NCBI GenBank assembly: GCA_022885665.1
Contig: JAGQDJ010000075.1
Coordinates: forward strand, 62,001-126,000
Origin: Triops longicaudatus
Taxonomy: Eukaryota; Arthropoda; Branchiopoda; Notostraca; Triopsidae
DNA: 64,000 bases
Reading direction: 5' to 3'
Under the pieces are notes generated by a model that saw only the letters and a program-made list of their open reading frames with translations, made no database searches and was not told where the DNA came from. Positions 1 to 12,721 of the stretch are shown in pieces (the stretch's first letter is position 1; every line of letters begins with the position of its first letter). A program made the translations under genes and the position numbers.

Positions 1-3000
1 CCCCGTCACGTGTCGTGTTTGACGTACGTTGGTGTTATGCCGTTGGCGGGTGTTCGTTTTCTATAAGTCATGGTTAAGCGAGGGAGGGATTACACTTGTC
101 ACCCTCACATTTGCATGTAATGAAATCTGGGGAACGGTTAACAGCACCGCAAAGCCTTCCCCAAACTTTATATTTGGCTTTCTCAGAGTATGTACTATAC
201 CACTACATACACTACAAAGCAGTGAACCCTTTCGCTGTAATCCGATTCTATTATTAGCTTGTACCACTAACAGCGGGCTCTCTAAGCTCCACCCGAAAGC
301 CGCCTTTTGTAAGCTTTTCATGACTGTCACCTCAGATGGAGAATATTAACCTTTCCTTCATCAGTAAAAAGTCACTTTACAGGAATAACACTTCACGTTT
401 GGGTTCCTTCCTTCTTGAGCTGAAAATAGGAAGATCAGTTAATTCTTTATAAAAGGTTCATTATATATTTGAAGTGGATAAAAGACGGCTAACGGACGCA
501 AACCAGAACCTGAGACTTGGCTTTGTTTTCCAAATTTTCGTTCTTAGACAACGAACTTACAAAGATACTACATTTTTCAAACTGAAACGGAATGAGCTGA
601 CAAAAAGGACGGGAGATGAACGTGTAAAGTAGATTCATTCATCACTAGGCCTTAGCTGTGAAAGAGCAATTTCTTTCTTAATGGAATCTTTCTCTCGACC
701 GAAAGTCACTTGTTTCTATCTCACCTGAGACTATTTTTTTCCCGTAAATTGCACTTTATAAAGAAATATTGAAAGGCTATGAGTACTTTTATTATTCTTT
801 TCTTACTGGAACAATGTGCACAGGGCCAAATTCATGTGTGCTGTATACGTACTGTCTACATGTGTAAGACAGTATGTGTCTGACCACAACAATAGAGAAG
901 GGGAGAAAAAGGGGAAGCTCCCGGTTTCCCAACCACGATGTTCTCTCAAGATACGTAAATCGGATTAAAGCTGCTGCCGAGGCTCATTTTCTCACCTCAA
1001 GTTCAGTTGGAAGGAAAATCTCCCAAAAGAACGAACCCATTCATTGAGGTCCATTTCCCTGTCCGGAAATCAGCCATTCCAGGTTTTTATTCCCTGCTAT
1101 AACAATTCGTTACTCAAATTCTCTTCACATTGGCCGCAATAAGCCTCTCGTATTTTCCCACAACAACTGTTTGGTGTTACGCGATCTTCATCATTTATTT
1201 TTTTCTCCTAGGAAAACTAACTTTTCCTTCATAAAAAAAAAAATATCCATGGCCACTTCATTGAGAAAACGCGGAGACGCAGTCTGGCAGACTCGAGTGG
1301 TCAACCGGAATAGGCGCAATAAAAACTCCTAAAGCAACAAAAAGGCATGACTTGAGTCCATAAAAAGGAGTTGAGATTTACAATAATAATAATTTGAGAA
1401 GAACAAGGACAAAATGTAACGTCCCAGTAGTACACGGCAAGTGCCAGGGGAAGGGTGTTTTTTTTTCTTACCCTCCCTTCTATTTATTTGCATAAAAAAA
1501 AGAGGAAGATGCGCGCCCTCAAGTTTTTCACAGGTTTCACACAACGCAGCGGGGACACTTGACAGGAAAAGTCTTCTAGGACTCGATGTCATCCTCCTGG
1601 GCAGGCAGGTAGACAGCATTGGAGAGTATTTTATGAGCGAGAACAATTGAATTGGATATTTCATAGGGTTTTGCCTTTTCTCGCTTACTACAACACGGTC
1701 TTGCGTCCCTAGTTTCTGGAGTTTTTCTTCTTTTTTTTTCGGGGGGCATGTTGTGGAGCAAAAGGTAAGAGAGGGACACAGATGGTCTCGGACTTTTCCC
1801 CGGGAAGAAGATTCATGAAGGATTCAAGCGAGCCAGCTCGGGACAATAAAGCCTCCAAACGGACCATGTATTAGGTCTCTCCTCTCTCTCACTTTCTACG
1901 TTTAGTGTACTTGAAGAACTCGAAAAATTAGAATAGGACCTGTCTCCTGACCACAATAGTGCGCTTTTGTTCATCTATATTCTTCAGAAAACCCCAAACT
2001 GACCCGTCTCTGGTCCATTCACAATTTGAAAGATTGAAACTGACCAATTCTGGGTCCCTCTTTCACTCCTACGTTTTACGCTTTTATTCAGAAACTTCAC
2101 GGATGAAAAAATCGAATATTTTGAGGTAGTCGTTTGAAAAGAAACAACCATTGACACCGGACAGAGAAAAAAATCAGTTTGCGTTCCAAGAACTTGGCAC
2201 ATTTGGGGATTAACCAAGCAACATTAAAACACAAGTAAACACCTAAGACATAGCATGAAAACAGAAACAACCAAACATAGGAGCGAAACAAATAAACACT
2301 TTGTAAAGTGAACTCCTTTAACTTCGCACCCTTAGGCAAAAATACGTGGATAATTTTATTAATTTGAATACGTAAAATCTTAGGGGTTTTACATATAGTT
2401 TTTGCTATTGTACTAAATCTTTTTTACCTCAATAAAAAGCATAAACGAACTTTGTTGTGTTATTTTTAAATCGTTAAAGAAAATAAGGAACAGGGCCATA
2501 TTTTTTTGTCTTAAAGTCACTGTATACCACTTTCTTGTAATACTCAGGTTAAATGGCAAAACGTGAACGATTTCGCGAAAACCGTTCGACATTTTTAAAA
2601 TTTTTTGTCGCAGTTAAGTTCAGTAACGCAATATTTCGACGGTGTCATCGAGATAAGAAAATTTTTCTTAGCACACCGGAAGTTCCGAAAATTTTGCGAA
2701 TTCCTGGCAATTACTTGTAAAGATTTTCACAAACATATCGGCGTCATGGACGAGATATTATGTTTCGTAATATTATCGTGAAGAAAGATTCTAAGAATGT
2801 GTTAAGGTGTTTGAGAAATGGTGCACAACAGATTTCCCATTTAAGCTCTGTATTAAAAGAACGTGGTAATTTGTACAAGGGATATTTGAATCAAAATATA
2901 TTCATGAAAAATTTTATTTAAACATGTAAAATATGGCAACGAGCACTAGTTTGCAATGAGTTCTTATAGAAAAAAAAAAGAACGTAGTATACAGTTTGAT

Positions 3001-4466
3001 TGCGTTAGAGATGCGTAGAGATGATTGCGACTACGTGATGCAGATATTTTGGAAAAGTGGGCATGTGCCAGTACTGCATACTGCAAGTGAGCGTGCCGAA
3101 TACGATACCATCCTATTTCAGCACCTTTTTCCCATGGGGGGCTATAACAGGGAGGAGGAGGCGTCCACCCCTTTCTACCCTCGCAACCCTGCCACCGCCC
3201 CTATGACCAAATAAATGTAGCGTAATGTTCTCCATACTTAGACCTGTAAACATAGTCAAAAGCGATATTGGGCGCAAACATGTTAGTTATCAAGTAATAA
3301 ATATGTTTTAAAATATCAAGTACCAAACTACCACCTCCTACGCCGGGGGCTGGCTTCTGGGCTGTCAATGCGGAACATGTTATCTGTCGGCAACGAGAAC
3401 TACACATTTTTAAGCACGGTACAAACGATTTAATCACCAGCATCGAAAAAACTTACCAGTTGGGGCGCGTGCGGGAAATGCCGCGTTTCCGTATGGACCA
3501 GTCCCAATCCTAGTGCTAAAGGAATTGGGTACAAACAAGTTAGTGAATAAGATTTAACTTTAGCAATTTTCTAAGCACTGAGGTACAAATAGCTAATATA
3601 GCGCTTTTATTGCTTACAAGTTTTGTAACATTTAACATTTAATACTCAAGGTAAGTTACAGTTCGGAATTTGTCGAGAAACACTGTACAATTCTGCAATT
3701 ATGGTACATACAGTTTTAATCATAAACCGGTACATGTACGACCAAAAATTAAAGACTCTTGGCTAAAGTAGACGGTGGTTTGACTGTAGTGCATAGAGCT
3801 CAGGGTTCCAGTACACATCGTAAACAGAGGGTCCAGTGTAATTTGGAGAGCTAAATCAATTTTATATACATAGCGTACTGGTAAGAACCCGGACTCCAAA
3901 AGGGAAACACAAATTATTACAGCTATTAGACGACGGCTAAAGGGTAAGTTGTTTGTGATATCTACACCGAGCAAGAAAACGAATGACGACCTTAAATCTA
4001 TCTGATATCAAGGGGAAACAAAAGCACCTTCATCTACATAAAGTATCTTATGGATTCAGTAGTTACAATTTATTAGCTAATTATAATTACTCCTTTCTAG
4101 TAACATTGATTTCATAACATTATATAATCATTTGTTTGCTTCTAACGCAACAAAATACAGTAATCCTTCAATTTACGCTGTTTATCGGACCAGCGGAAAC
4201 AACTGTTTTTTTCCGTGTATGTCTAGCACTAATAAAATAAAGCTTAACTTACGCCTTCTGTAATGGTCCAAGAGTACGAATGACGCATGCTTGGTAAGAT
4301 TTTAAGTGTTTTAAATTCAACTACCCTCCGAAAGTCTCGCCTTATATCCAACTTGGGCGCGTATCACCGCTGAAAAGCTCCTTGTCTGAAGTGAGATTTA
4401 ACTACTCAATGAGAACGCATAAAACCCCAAATATCATTTCACACACTTTGTCCTAGATTTTCGTTA
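1..4466. other. Stretch without a supportable gene
   Basis: AT-rich sequence with scattered homopolymer runs. The open frames are short and none resembles a family I know. The longest, about 106 codons near the left edge, is matched by an antisense frame of similar length, as expected by chance. The region could hold distal introns or UTRs of genes beyond the left edge, or FMR1 upstream sequence. The only weak coding hint is the minus-strand stretch around 1576-1870, listed separately. Confidence 0.5.
1576..1870 (-). other. Possible terminal exon(s) of an unidentified minus-strand gene
   Basis: On the minus strand, a frame starting with ATG near 1870 reads about 50 codons of protein-like composition (start MVRLEALLSRAG) into a lysine run. 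A second, different frame from about 1730 to a stop at 1576 ends in AQEDDIES. A possible minus-strand AATAAA lies about 90 bases past that stop. Both could be chance. No family was recognised and no splice join links the two frames, so this is only a lead. Confidence 0.15.
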
Positions 4467-4474
4467 CACAACAC

Positions 4475-4651
4475 CAGTGGCGTCGTGCACTTCAAAAATT
4501 TGGGGGTGCCCCATTTTGCATTTCTTGTAAAAAGGTGGTACTTTTTTTCAGGTTTACAAATTTTGAAAAAGGGTGATACCTTTTTTCTCAGGATGGCAAA
4601 AATTTTGGGGGTGCCCCGGCACCCCGGGCCCCTTATGGCACGACGCCACTG
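4475..4651. mobile_element. hAT-type MITE with terminal inverted repeats and 8-bp target duplication
   Basis: A 177-base element bounded by perfect 14-base terminal inverted repeats: CAGTGGCGTCGTGC on the left and its exact reverse complement on the right. It is flanked on both sides by the same 8 bases, CACAACAC (4467-4474 and 4652-4659). An 8-base duplication with CAGTGGCG-like ends is typical of hAT superfamily transposons. The interior is G-run and T-run rich, includes two GGGGGTGCCCC blocks and encodes no transposase, so this is a non-autonomous copy. The perfect duplication suggests a fairly recent insertion. Confidence 0.88.
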
Positions 4652-4659
4652 CACAACAC

Positions 4660-5828
4660 CAAAATGATGAAACCACTATCGGGCACACGCTCCATGCTTT
4701 TATTTAGGGTCTATTTCGACAATTTCGACGGAGACAAGTGTCCTGTGTTTTTTGCGCTATATTACGCGTTATATTGATATGACCGGACTTATATACGAAT
4801 TGTTTCCAATTAATTGAATAGAGGTTATGTGAATACTCCGCACAACTGAATGAAATCATGACAGTCCCCTTTACGCCAATTTAATTAAATTCAACTCGTA
4901 TTTTTGAATACTCCGCCTATTTGGACACTGTTATTTACGAAACGAGTACGACCTTTGATATGAAAAATCTGCACTTCTTTAATCCCACATACCGTTATTA
5001 TTTATTTAAGGAATTTGTAGAAGTTATTTATAAATGTAGTGGAACTTATCTTTATGCTGCAGGGCATACAATCACGCCATCTTCTAGAAGACGGTAGATG
5101 TATGCATTGAATGAAATATCTGATACCGACATTCGGTAATTTGGGTAAACGAAAATTTACAGTAAAAATTCGATTTGGAAACTTTTTTGGGACCGAACGC
5201 TACAATCGATTAAATCAGGTGTACGTCTTCAGGGAAATTGTAAATATTTTTACAAATAGGCTAAATGTAGAAGGAGTTTTTGAAAATAGTGCGTTTAATG
5301 TTTCGACCTCAATTTCGTGAGATAATTATATAAAAGCCTTTTTCATGGGTAAATTCTTGATTTTTTTTGTTTTTTTTTTTTTGCCAAAGTGGTTGACATT
5401 ACAGGGAATTTCCGTATCAGAGTTTGACTATGTCATGTCTACAATTTATACAATCTTACTAAATGGTTCTTTCTACGGTCGATGTAGTTATGTCTCGCTG
5501 AATGTCACGACTTAAGTATCTTGTAATAGCTCATAAGGTGTTTCATGTAACACATCCACAAAACAGAACTTGTGTTTGTTGGCAGTCCTAAATTCGAATT
5601 TGATAGACTCTACAACGCTGCCAGCTATGCAATTCATAGTCTCAAGCTATAAATAATAGAAACCTTAACGCAGATGACGCTAAAAATTAGTAAGAAAATA
5701 ACTAAATTTTTATTTTAAATTATTTCATTTTATAGAGTTCCCCATTCAAGCAAGGGAATTATCTGGCAACGCTCTTTCCTGTGCATCCCCGCCCAGAACC
5801 ACGCCCACGTCCTGACGCACGGTGAAAA
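4660..5828. other. Intergenic / FMR1 upstream region
   Basis: AT-rich DNA between the MITE and the FMR1 start codon. It contains a T-rich tract near 5369-5392. The only longer frame, about 69 codons from 5111, matches no family I know. The more GC-rich 90 bases before 5829 probably hold the FMR1 5' UTR and core promoter, but I see no clear TATA box. Confidence 0.4.
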
Positions 5829-8800
5829 ATGGAGGACTTAGCAGTTGAAGTTAGGGGCGAAAATGGAGCTTATTATAAGGTATTTGGCTTACGAAACTTC
5901 TTTATACAAATCTAGGTTATTGGCAGAAGAACAACCTCACTACAGACGTCGATTTTGTTACTCTAACTTTGTTGTTTAAGTGAAAGCTTGTGTTTGGACT
6001 TGCTTACCGGCATGCACGCGCTACACAGATCACTACCAAAATATACTAATTTATAGAGTGTTTTCCCCCGAACACAAGTGCAAGCCAAGTTTGTGATGTT
6101 TTGAAAGACCCAACGTGTGTTTAATTATAGTAGAGGTTGAAAAAAATTGAATAACAAGCACATTGAGTTCTAATTATCTCTTAGTTTACATTAGTACTTT
6201 CGATTGAGTTTGTTAACCAATTCTTGCCAAGTTACTCACAATTACCGTACTTTCCAGGCGTTTGTTACAGACATTTACGATGAAGAAATTTCTGTCGCCT
6301 TCGAAAATGAGTAAGTTTTATACCTTTCGGTAAGCAAGCAGTCTCCTAACGCCTTGTGTTTTATTTTTATTTTTCCAGTTGGCAGCCGGATACCAAGTTC
6401 ACCTTTGCCCGTTCAAGGCTTCCCCCCAAAGAACCTAAAGGACAGGGCCCTTTAACAGAAAATCAAGAAATTGAAGTTTTCTCTCGAGCTAGTGATCAAG
6501 AAGCGTATGGCTGGTGGAAAGCCATCATCAAAGTAAATATTCTAATTAGTTTGTTTCACGGTTATGTAAATGAAAGTGTACTTCTGTAGATGATGCGGGG
6601 GGAGTTCTTCGTTGTGGAGTACGTAGGCTGGGAAACATCCTACACAGAAATTGTACCTGCAGAGCGGATCAGGCCTATGAATACCAACCCTCCCTTATCT
6701 AAAAATACCTTTACCAAGTTTGAAATAGAAGTGCCAGAGGATCTCAGAGAATAGTATGTTTGCATATTTGACAATGTCGCGTCTGTAACCGTAATATCGT
6801 CTTCTAGTGCGAAAAGGGAAGGGGTGCATAAGGAGTTTCAGAAAGCCATTGAAGCCGCCGTTTGTCGATACGTCCCTGAACGCGGCATCCTCAGTATTAT
6901 GGTAAGAAAGCTCACACTGCTAAAATACCAAAAGAATATAAGTAGTGATGTTCCTTTTCATTTATTTCAGTCTCGGAACGAGTCCACCAAGAAGCGTGCG
7001 AGTATGCTGCAAGATATCCATTTTCGGAACTTGACACAAAAAGTAACGCTGTTAAAGCGCACCGAAGAAGCGGCAAAGCAGCTGGAACACACAAGATTGC
7101 AGTCGAGTTCAGGGTATGTACTTTTGATTTCCCCTTAGATTTACTGCTATCGAGTCCGTTAACTGAGTTCCATTGTGAAGTACCGTATTCAAGCTCGTAA
7201 AGCACTTTAAAACACCTCTAAAAACTTGTATGTTTGTAGGAGCGTCACGGACGAGTTTACGGTGCGGGAAGATTTGATGGGTCTGGCCATCGGTGCTCAT
7301 GGTGCCAACATTCAACTGGCGCGCAAAGTAGAAGGCGTGACAAACATTGAGCTCCTGGAGAACTCCTGCACGTTCCGTATTTTCGGCGACAGCGATGAAG
7401 CGGTACGCAAAGCCCGTTCTCTCTTGGAGTATGGCGAAGAGTCTGTGCAAGTTCCACGTGATTTAGTGGGCAAAGTGATTGGCAAGAATGGGCGCATCAT
7501 TCAAGAGATTGTGGATAAATCCAACGTGGTTCGAGTGAAGATTGAAGGCGATAATGAACCGACCCCGTCTGTCCCCCGGGAAGCTGGGCTCGTGCCTTTT
7601 GTATTTGTTGGCACCATTGACGCCATTTCGAACGCCAAAGTCTTGCTCGAGTACCATTTAGCCCATTTGAGAGAAGTTGAACTCTTACGTCAAGAAAAGC
7701 TGGAAATCGATCAGCAGCTACGTTCTATGCATAACATGCCTTCCGGGCCCATGCAATCTTTTGCCATGCAGCGGAGGGCAGACAGGTAAGGAAACTCCGC
7801 TTTTGCGAATAGTGAATAAGACAGAATGGCTTTGAAATGTCTGGTATCCACGTCTCGCAGGGGCTATAGCGCAGAACCAGATTTGGTCAGAGACCGGGAG
7901 CGAAGCGGGCCGCCACGCGGTCGAGGACGAGGTGGGCGTGGCGGAGTGGGATCTGGAGCTGGATCACGTTACGGTGATTCACGTTTAGGCAGCACTGGAC
8001 CTCGTGGTAGTCGTGGCGGACGAGGAAGAGGAGGCTCAGAAAGTAACGAAACTTCTTACTGAACATTCGAATATAGTTTTTATACAGTACAAGCCCTTTT
8101 GTCCAGCCTTTGTTCAACCAGCTATAAATTCGCTGAAACTTCCTTCGTGAATAGTTTTGTCGATTCTACGAAAAATCACAGTGGACAATGACCAGGGCGA
8201 CTTAAAAAATCGTCTAGAAAGTTTAAATCGTGAACTAAACAAATATTTAATAAAAACCATCCATGCTATTTATTTATTTATTCGTGTTGTTCATTTTTTT
8301 AGTCTTATTTTAAGCATGGAATGGGCAGTTGTAAGCTTTGCCGGATTAAAATATTGTAGGGTGGATAAGTGATGCATTTGTCCTCATTAGATCCTAGAAA
8401 TTTTTAGTTAGATGTTTACCACAGAAATTGTTAAAGGTTTTAGGAAGATTCTCATACTTGTATTGATTTTTGTTCGAAACAATTAAAAGAGTAATTTAAT
8501 TGCCTGATTTTTATTTTTATTTACTATTATTATTTCGTTGTGATGTTTCCTTCTTGTGAGTTTGGTGATCAAAAGATATAGACTGTCTCAGCTTAGAAAC
8601 CTTACTCATTATATGTTGCGTGTTTAGGCTCGCGTTTTGACAGGGACCGTCGCCCGCCGCGCGGGGGCAGCTCTGGTGGTTATGGCCGCCGAGACGGTGA
8701 TGCTGGTCGTCCAGTCGTAGCTCCGAAGTCAGGCAGATCTGGTGAAGAGGATGAAAATGCTTTGGATTCTCAAGATCTGTCTAGTGCTGCTAGTTTGGAA

Positions 8801-9472
8801 CGTGATTCGGGATCAAGCGTCGAAGGTTCTAGTGCTGGACGCCGCCGAGCTAAGCGCCGACCACGTCGACCTGACCAAGAGACCAACGGAAGGCCCATAG
8901 GTAAGCGTGATTTTTCAAGTAGTGTTGTTATTCAAAAACGCAGAGGTCAGTCTTAGTGCTGAAACAAGAATTCACCTTTCAAAATGTGACGTTTCTGTCG
9001 ACGATACTTGGAAATGTCGTATGCCAGTCGAGTCAGTGCACTGAGCTGCTGAATTACGTTCGGACGTAAAATTGCTAATAGACTACGTGATTAACTTAAT
9101 GGATTTTCATATATCTCATATATCATTTATAGACTTATTTTTAAATATATTTTATTTTACATTGTATCGGTAATTTTATGAGGTTGTTTTAGTAAATTTT
9201 ATGATTGACCTTCATAATGTTTTCTCTTCGTATCAGATACAGCCAGTGCTCCCGGCTCGCGTATGCCCTCCGCTGTTCCTAGTAAGGAAGGGACGCCTGC
9301 TTTGGCATCAGACGCGCCAACGGCCAATCTTCCAAGTGCTGCCCCCAAACCTCCTCGGGAACCTCGTGGTGGACGGGGTGAGCGCAATCAATCTCGCAAA
9401 GCACCTCCTTCTGCAGAATCATCCCAAGTTACAGAAACTGTCAATGGGACGCCAGCCCCCACAACGGCGTAA
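5829..9472 (+). CDS. FMR1: FMR1/FXR family RNA-binding protein
   Basis: Fragile X family protein that binds mRNA and represses translation in ribonucleoprotein granules. Ten exons: 5829-5879, 6258-6310, 6379-6532, 6590-6753, 6808-6901, 6971-7113, 7240-7785, 7861-8042, 8628-8900, 9237-9472, giving 631 residues. The start MEDLAVEVRGENGAYYK matches the family N-terminus. In order come two Tudor/Agenet domains (about 1-120), a KH0-like region (about 126-200), KH1 (about 223-286, with GLAIGAHGANIQ) and KH2 (about 287-400, with GKVIGKNGRIIQEIVDKS). An RGG-rich segment then begins with RGYSAEP, as in insect FMR1. The tail ends in VNGTPAPTTA. If exon 8 is not spliced at 8042 it reads on to a stop at 8062, giving a 468-residue form. 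One FMR1/FXR gene is usual for arthropods, so it stands for both FMR1 and FXR1/2. Confidence 0.95.
8249..8254 (+). terminator. Candidate poly(A) signal for the short FMR1 transcript
   Basis: AATAAA lies 187 bases after the alternative stop at 8062 and inside the intron of the long form. A transcript that skips the 8043 donor could be cleaved just after it. No AATAAA was noticed in the 1.4 kb after the long-form stop, only ATTAAA-type variants. Confidence 0.45.
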
Positions 9473-12400
9473 GCAGAAAGTTCACGGATTTTTCATGCAC
9501 GAGGGGCGGTTAACAGCGGGCTAGAGAGAGATCCCTCAAGGATCCGCTCTCCGTTTTCATGGAGAAGAAGCGCGTTTCGAGAAATAACGTCCACGTACAG
9601 ACGAAAACGCCCCGCCCTCTCTGATGCGAGCTAACAGTTGAATTAATCAAGGAAGATAACTACTACATGGACGTTACAACCTATGGAAAATTCAGTTACC
9701 ACACTTAACTTTTTCTTGAGTTCTGCGTCGTTTTGGAATCCTGGAGAAGGAAAGGAAAAAAAATTATAAAGACGTAAACGGATTCTTTGATGAAGACCAA
9801 GACCACCCCCAAGAAGAAGAAAGAAGAAGCCCCCCCCCCTTCCCCTTTGCCCCCTTCTTCCCCTCTCTTGCTGCTAATGGGATGAGATATTGTTGCTAAT
9901 TAACCAAGTTACTTTCGTTTGGACACGAGATGGTATTCAAGTAGTTGTTGCCGACGCGTGTCGGGAATGATTTTTGAAGATTTTTTATTTCGCCCAGTTG
10001 TGAACGGAGAACAAATCACGAAAAAAGGAACGTTTTCGACCTCGTAGCGTAGAAAATTGATACTCTTTCCCGAGAAGAAACAAAGGAATGTACATTTGGT
10101 AGAAAGTGAGGAAGTGCCAGTTGAAGAAAAAAATGAAGGCGAAACTCTTCTCTTTTTTGTTGAATTACCTGTAAAGACTGAAGGTTGAGGACAAAAGAAG
10201 TGCGAAAACTCGGGTCAAATAGGTCTTTGTTCTACAATACCCCTCTCCTCTGTTTATTTGACGTGGCTAAAAAACCAGAAGGAAAAGCTTGCCATCCCGT
10301 AATTATGTTTGAGAAAATCATGCATTTTTTAAAAAAGTTTCCTCTATAGTTCTACATTTCACGCTTGTATTTCACTTCTCATGACTTGAGTTTTTTCTCG
10401 TTTTTGTGGCAACTTGGGAGAAAACAGTCTCCTTTGGTTAGGAATGGCTATGTTTTGCAAATTTTTTCGTGCTTTGTTTAACCCAGGGTTTTCTTTACGT
10501 GCCGAATTATAATGCGTCGTGAACTCTGGCAAACGTGGAAGAATTTTTTCATGAGAACAAATTGTAGTCGAAAATACGTCCTTGAAAAATAATGGTCAGA
10601 AACCTGAGTTGATTTCTGCCAACGCAACGTTTTGTTTCCGTCGTATTTTTAAGTTTATTCGGTCGAGAGTGCCAGCGTTCACGAATTGGTTTATTATCTT
10701 TTCATATCATTTAGCACTAATTAAGCGCTTCTCAGCAATATTGCTCGATCATTTTCATTTCATTATTTATCCTGTCTGGATTAGCAGAAAATGTCAAAAA
10801 ATTAAAAAGCTACCGGCGTGTTTCTGACCTAGCTATCTCTCTGACCTTTCGAAAATTTTCAGAATTGAAAACATTAATTAATCAGAAATAAGCTTGTATG
10901 TGTGACTTTATATGCCAATTTCAAAGTGGACTTAGGTGGGATATGTTCCGGAGACGCTTCGAGTGGAAGCTACCAAAGAAACTGGCCGGTCAAACTCTAT
11001 AAATAGAGATAAGAATAAGCGAACTATCGGAACAGGCCTGCGCTATGGTATCGGAAGATTCAATGAAGTCTTGAAACGTTCGCTTCCTTGAGAGAAGACA
11101 ATTGAACTTGAAAGCTGAAATTAGGATAAACCTAGGAGAGCTAATGACGTTCGCGACTACGTGTGGAATTTCACGTTCCCTACTGCAGACTCTAATTAAC
11201 TAATTTCGGAAAACCCAACAGTGGACGCTTTATCTCTACCTTGGTGTGTGTGCTCCTTTCATTTAGCCCATTTCGGATTGCCTCTCCTGGTCCCAAGTGC
11301 TGAATGTCCCGTCGGATCACAGCCACAGCGTTCTCGCTGGCCAATTCAAACATTAGAGGTACTTGGGTATCAAACGGATGTTAATCAACTATCTGAACCG
11401 AAGATGATTTTAATGAGCACGGAAAGTTTTCATTGCGATCGTATCGACATTTGAAAATGGCTATGGCTGGCACTTAGGTAGGGTGTGTTGAAATTGAAAA
11501 GCACGCTATGAACAAAACAAATAAGACTGACAATTGCGGTAAGATATGTAAAATGGAGCTGCCCCTCAATACATTTTCTTGTTTCGTCCTTTGTGAGTTT
11601 TCCTGTTAGCATTACACAGTATAAACAACCGTTAACCCATGCACTGTAAAATCTCGCTAGAACATACACGGAGTAGACGGAAGATTTGACATTATTGTCG
11701 ATTATACGTAATTATCACTATTGGAATAAACGCTTTTCATTCGCCGACAGATACGGATTTGTATACAATAGCCGCATGTTCGTTGTAACTGGTGTAGGTT
11801 ATAGCGAGATTTTACTGTTCCTGATTTATATGCTCATGTCCTATACTTGGCATGCGGAATTCAGCTACTTATTATGTTGAAATGCCCGTTAAGAGCATAA
11901 GATCTAATGTGCATGCTCCGCAGACCAATTTGCTGGCATAATTCGTTCTTGGAGAAGAAAAGAAATCAATCCACATCGACATGTTATAAATGGCTGGTGA
12001 ATTCAGATAAGTCACTATGTGTGTTTGAAATTCCTAGAAACAACAGTGTTTATCACAGAACAGTTTTTTTTTTTTCAAACCAACTCAAAATCAAGCGGTA
12101 CCTGCAAGGTAAAACCATTAATAATTCACAGCTGTAATTCGTCGTTCTGATTAAATTATTGGCACAGGTTAAAGATGCTAGAATCAGTTATTTTTTTAAC
12201 AAGCGAATTCGAATAACGCAAATGATCTCGCCAACTCAAAAATTGCTATTTATGCACTCCTTATCAAAGAAATAGGTAAGAAATCGCTGTACAACTTTAC
12301 ACTATAAGTATAAAAACTATCTTGTCAACTAATTATTTTTCCGCTGTGATAAGTAGAATTGTTGATAGGAATAACCCTGTTGAATTTAACTGGGAAACGA

Positions 12401-12721
12401 ATACCGTCAACGGTGCTTCAATTCTAAGTTGATAACATATGTAAAGTAACAAACGCAAGTATGAGGTTTCATTTCATTCAAGAGAAGAACTACCTCAAAA
12501 ACATACTACTACTACTAATAATAATCATCATCATCAAATAACTCGAATCCAAAAATTAAAATCGGTTGCTCATTCACCGGTTTCCGTTTAATCTAGCCAG
12601 GTGAGGAGTTTGCTAACGCTCGTAGTTATCTTTTCGCGCCAAACCTTCTGTTGTTATTTGGTGGTATCAAGTGTGTGAAATTCACTTTTTTCGTAACTTG
12701 AATAGTGAAAACACAGCCAAT
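9473..12721. other. FMR1 3' UTR and intergenic DNA up to SMC4
   Basis: About 3.2 kb with no recognised gene. The first part is probably FMR1 3' UTR; it holds a purine-rich AAGAAGAAG stretch followed by a C-rich run near 9800-9850. A TATAAATA-like string lies near 10998-11005 with no obvious gene after it. Frames of 60-80 codons occur on both strands, but none resembles a known family. A triplet microsatellite lies near 12504-12537. Confidence 0.4.
12504..12537. repeat. Compound trinucleotide microsatellite
   Basis: Consecutive short runs of ACT, AAT and ATC/CAT triplets, about 34 bases in all, lying about 190 bases upstream of the SMC4 start. Simple sequence with no coding content. Confidence 0.8.

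Noticed and set aside
29..349. 106-codon open frame near the left edge
   Set aside because: Matched by an antisense frame of similar size, and its sequence resembles no family; likely chance.
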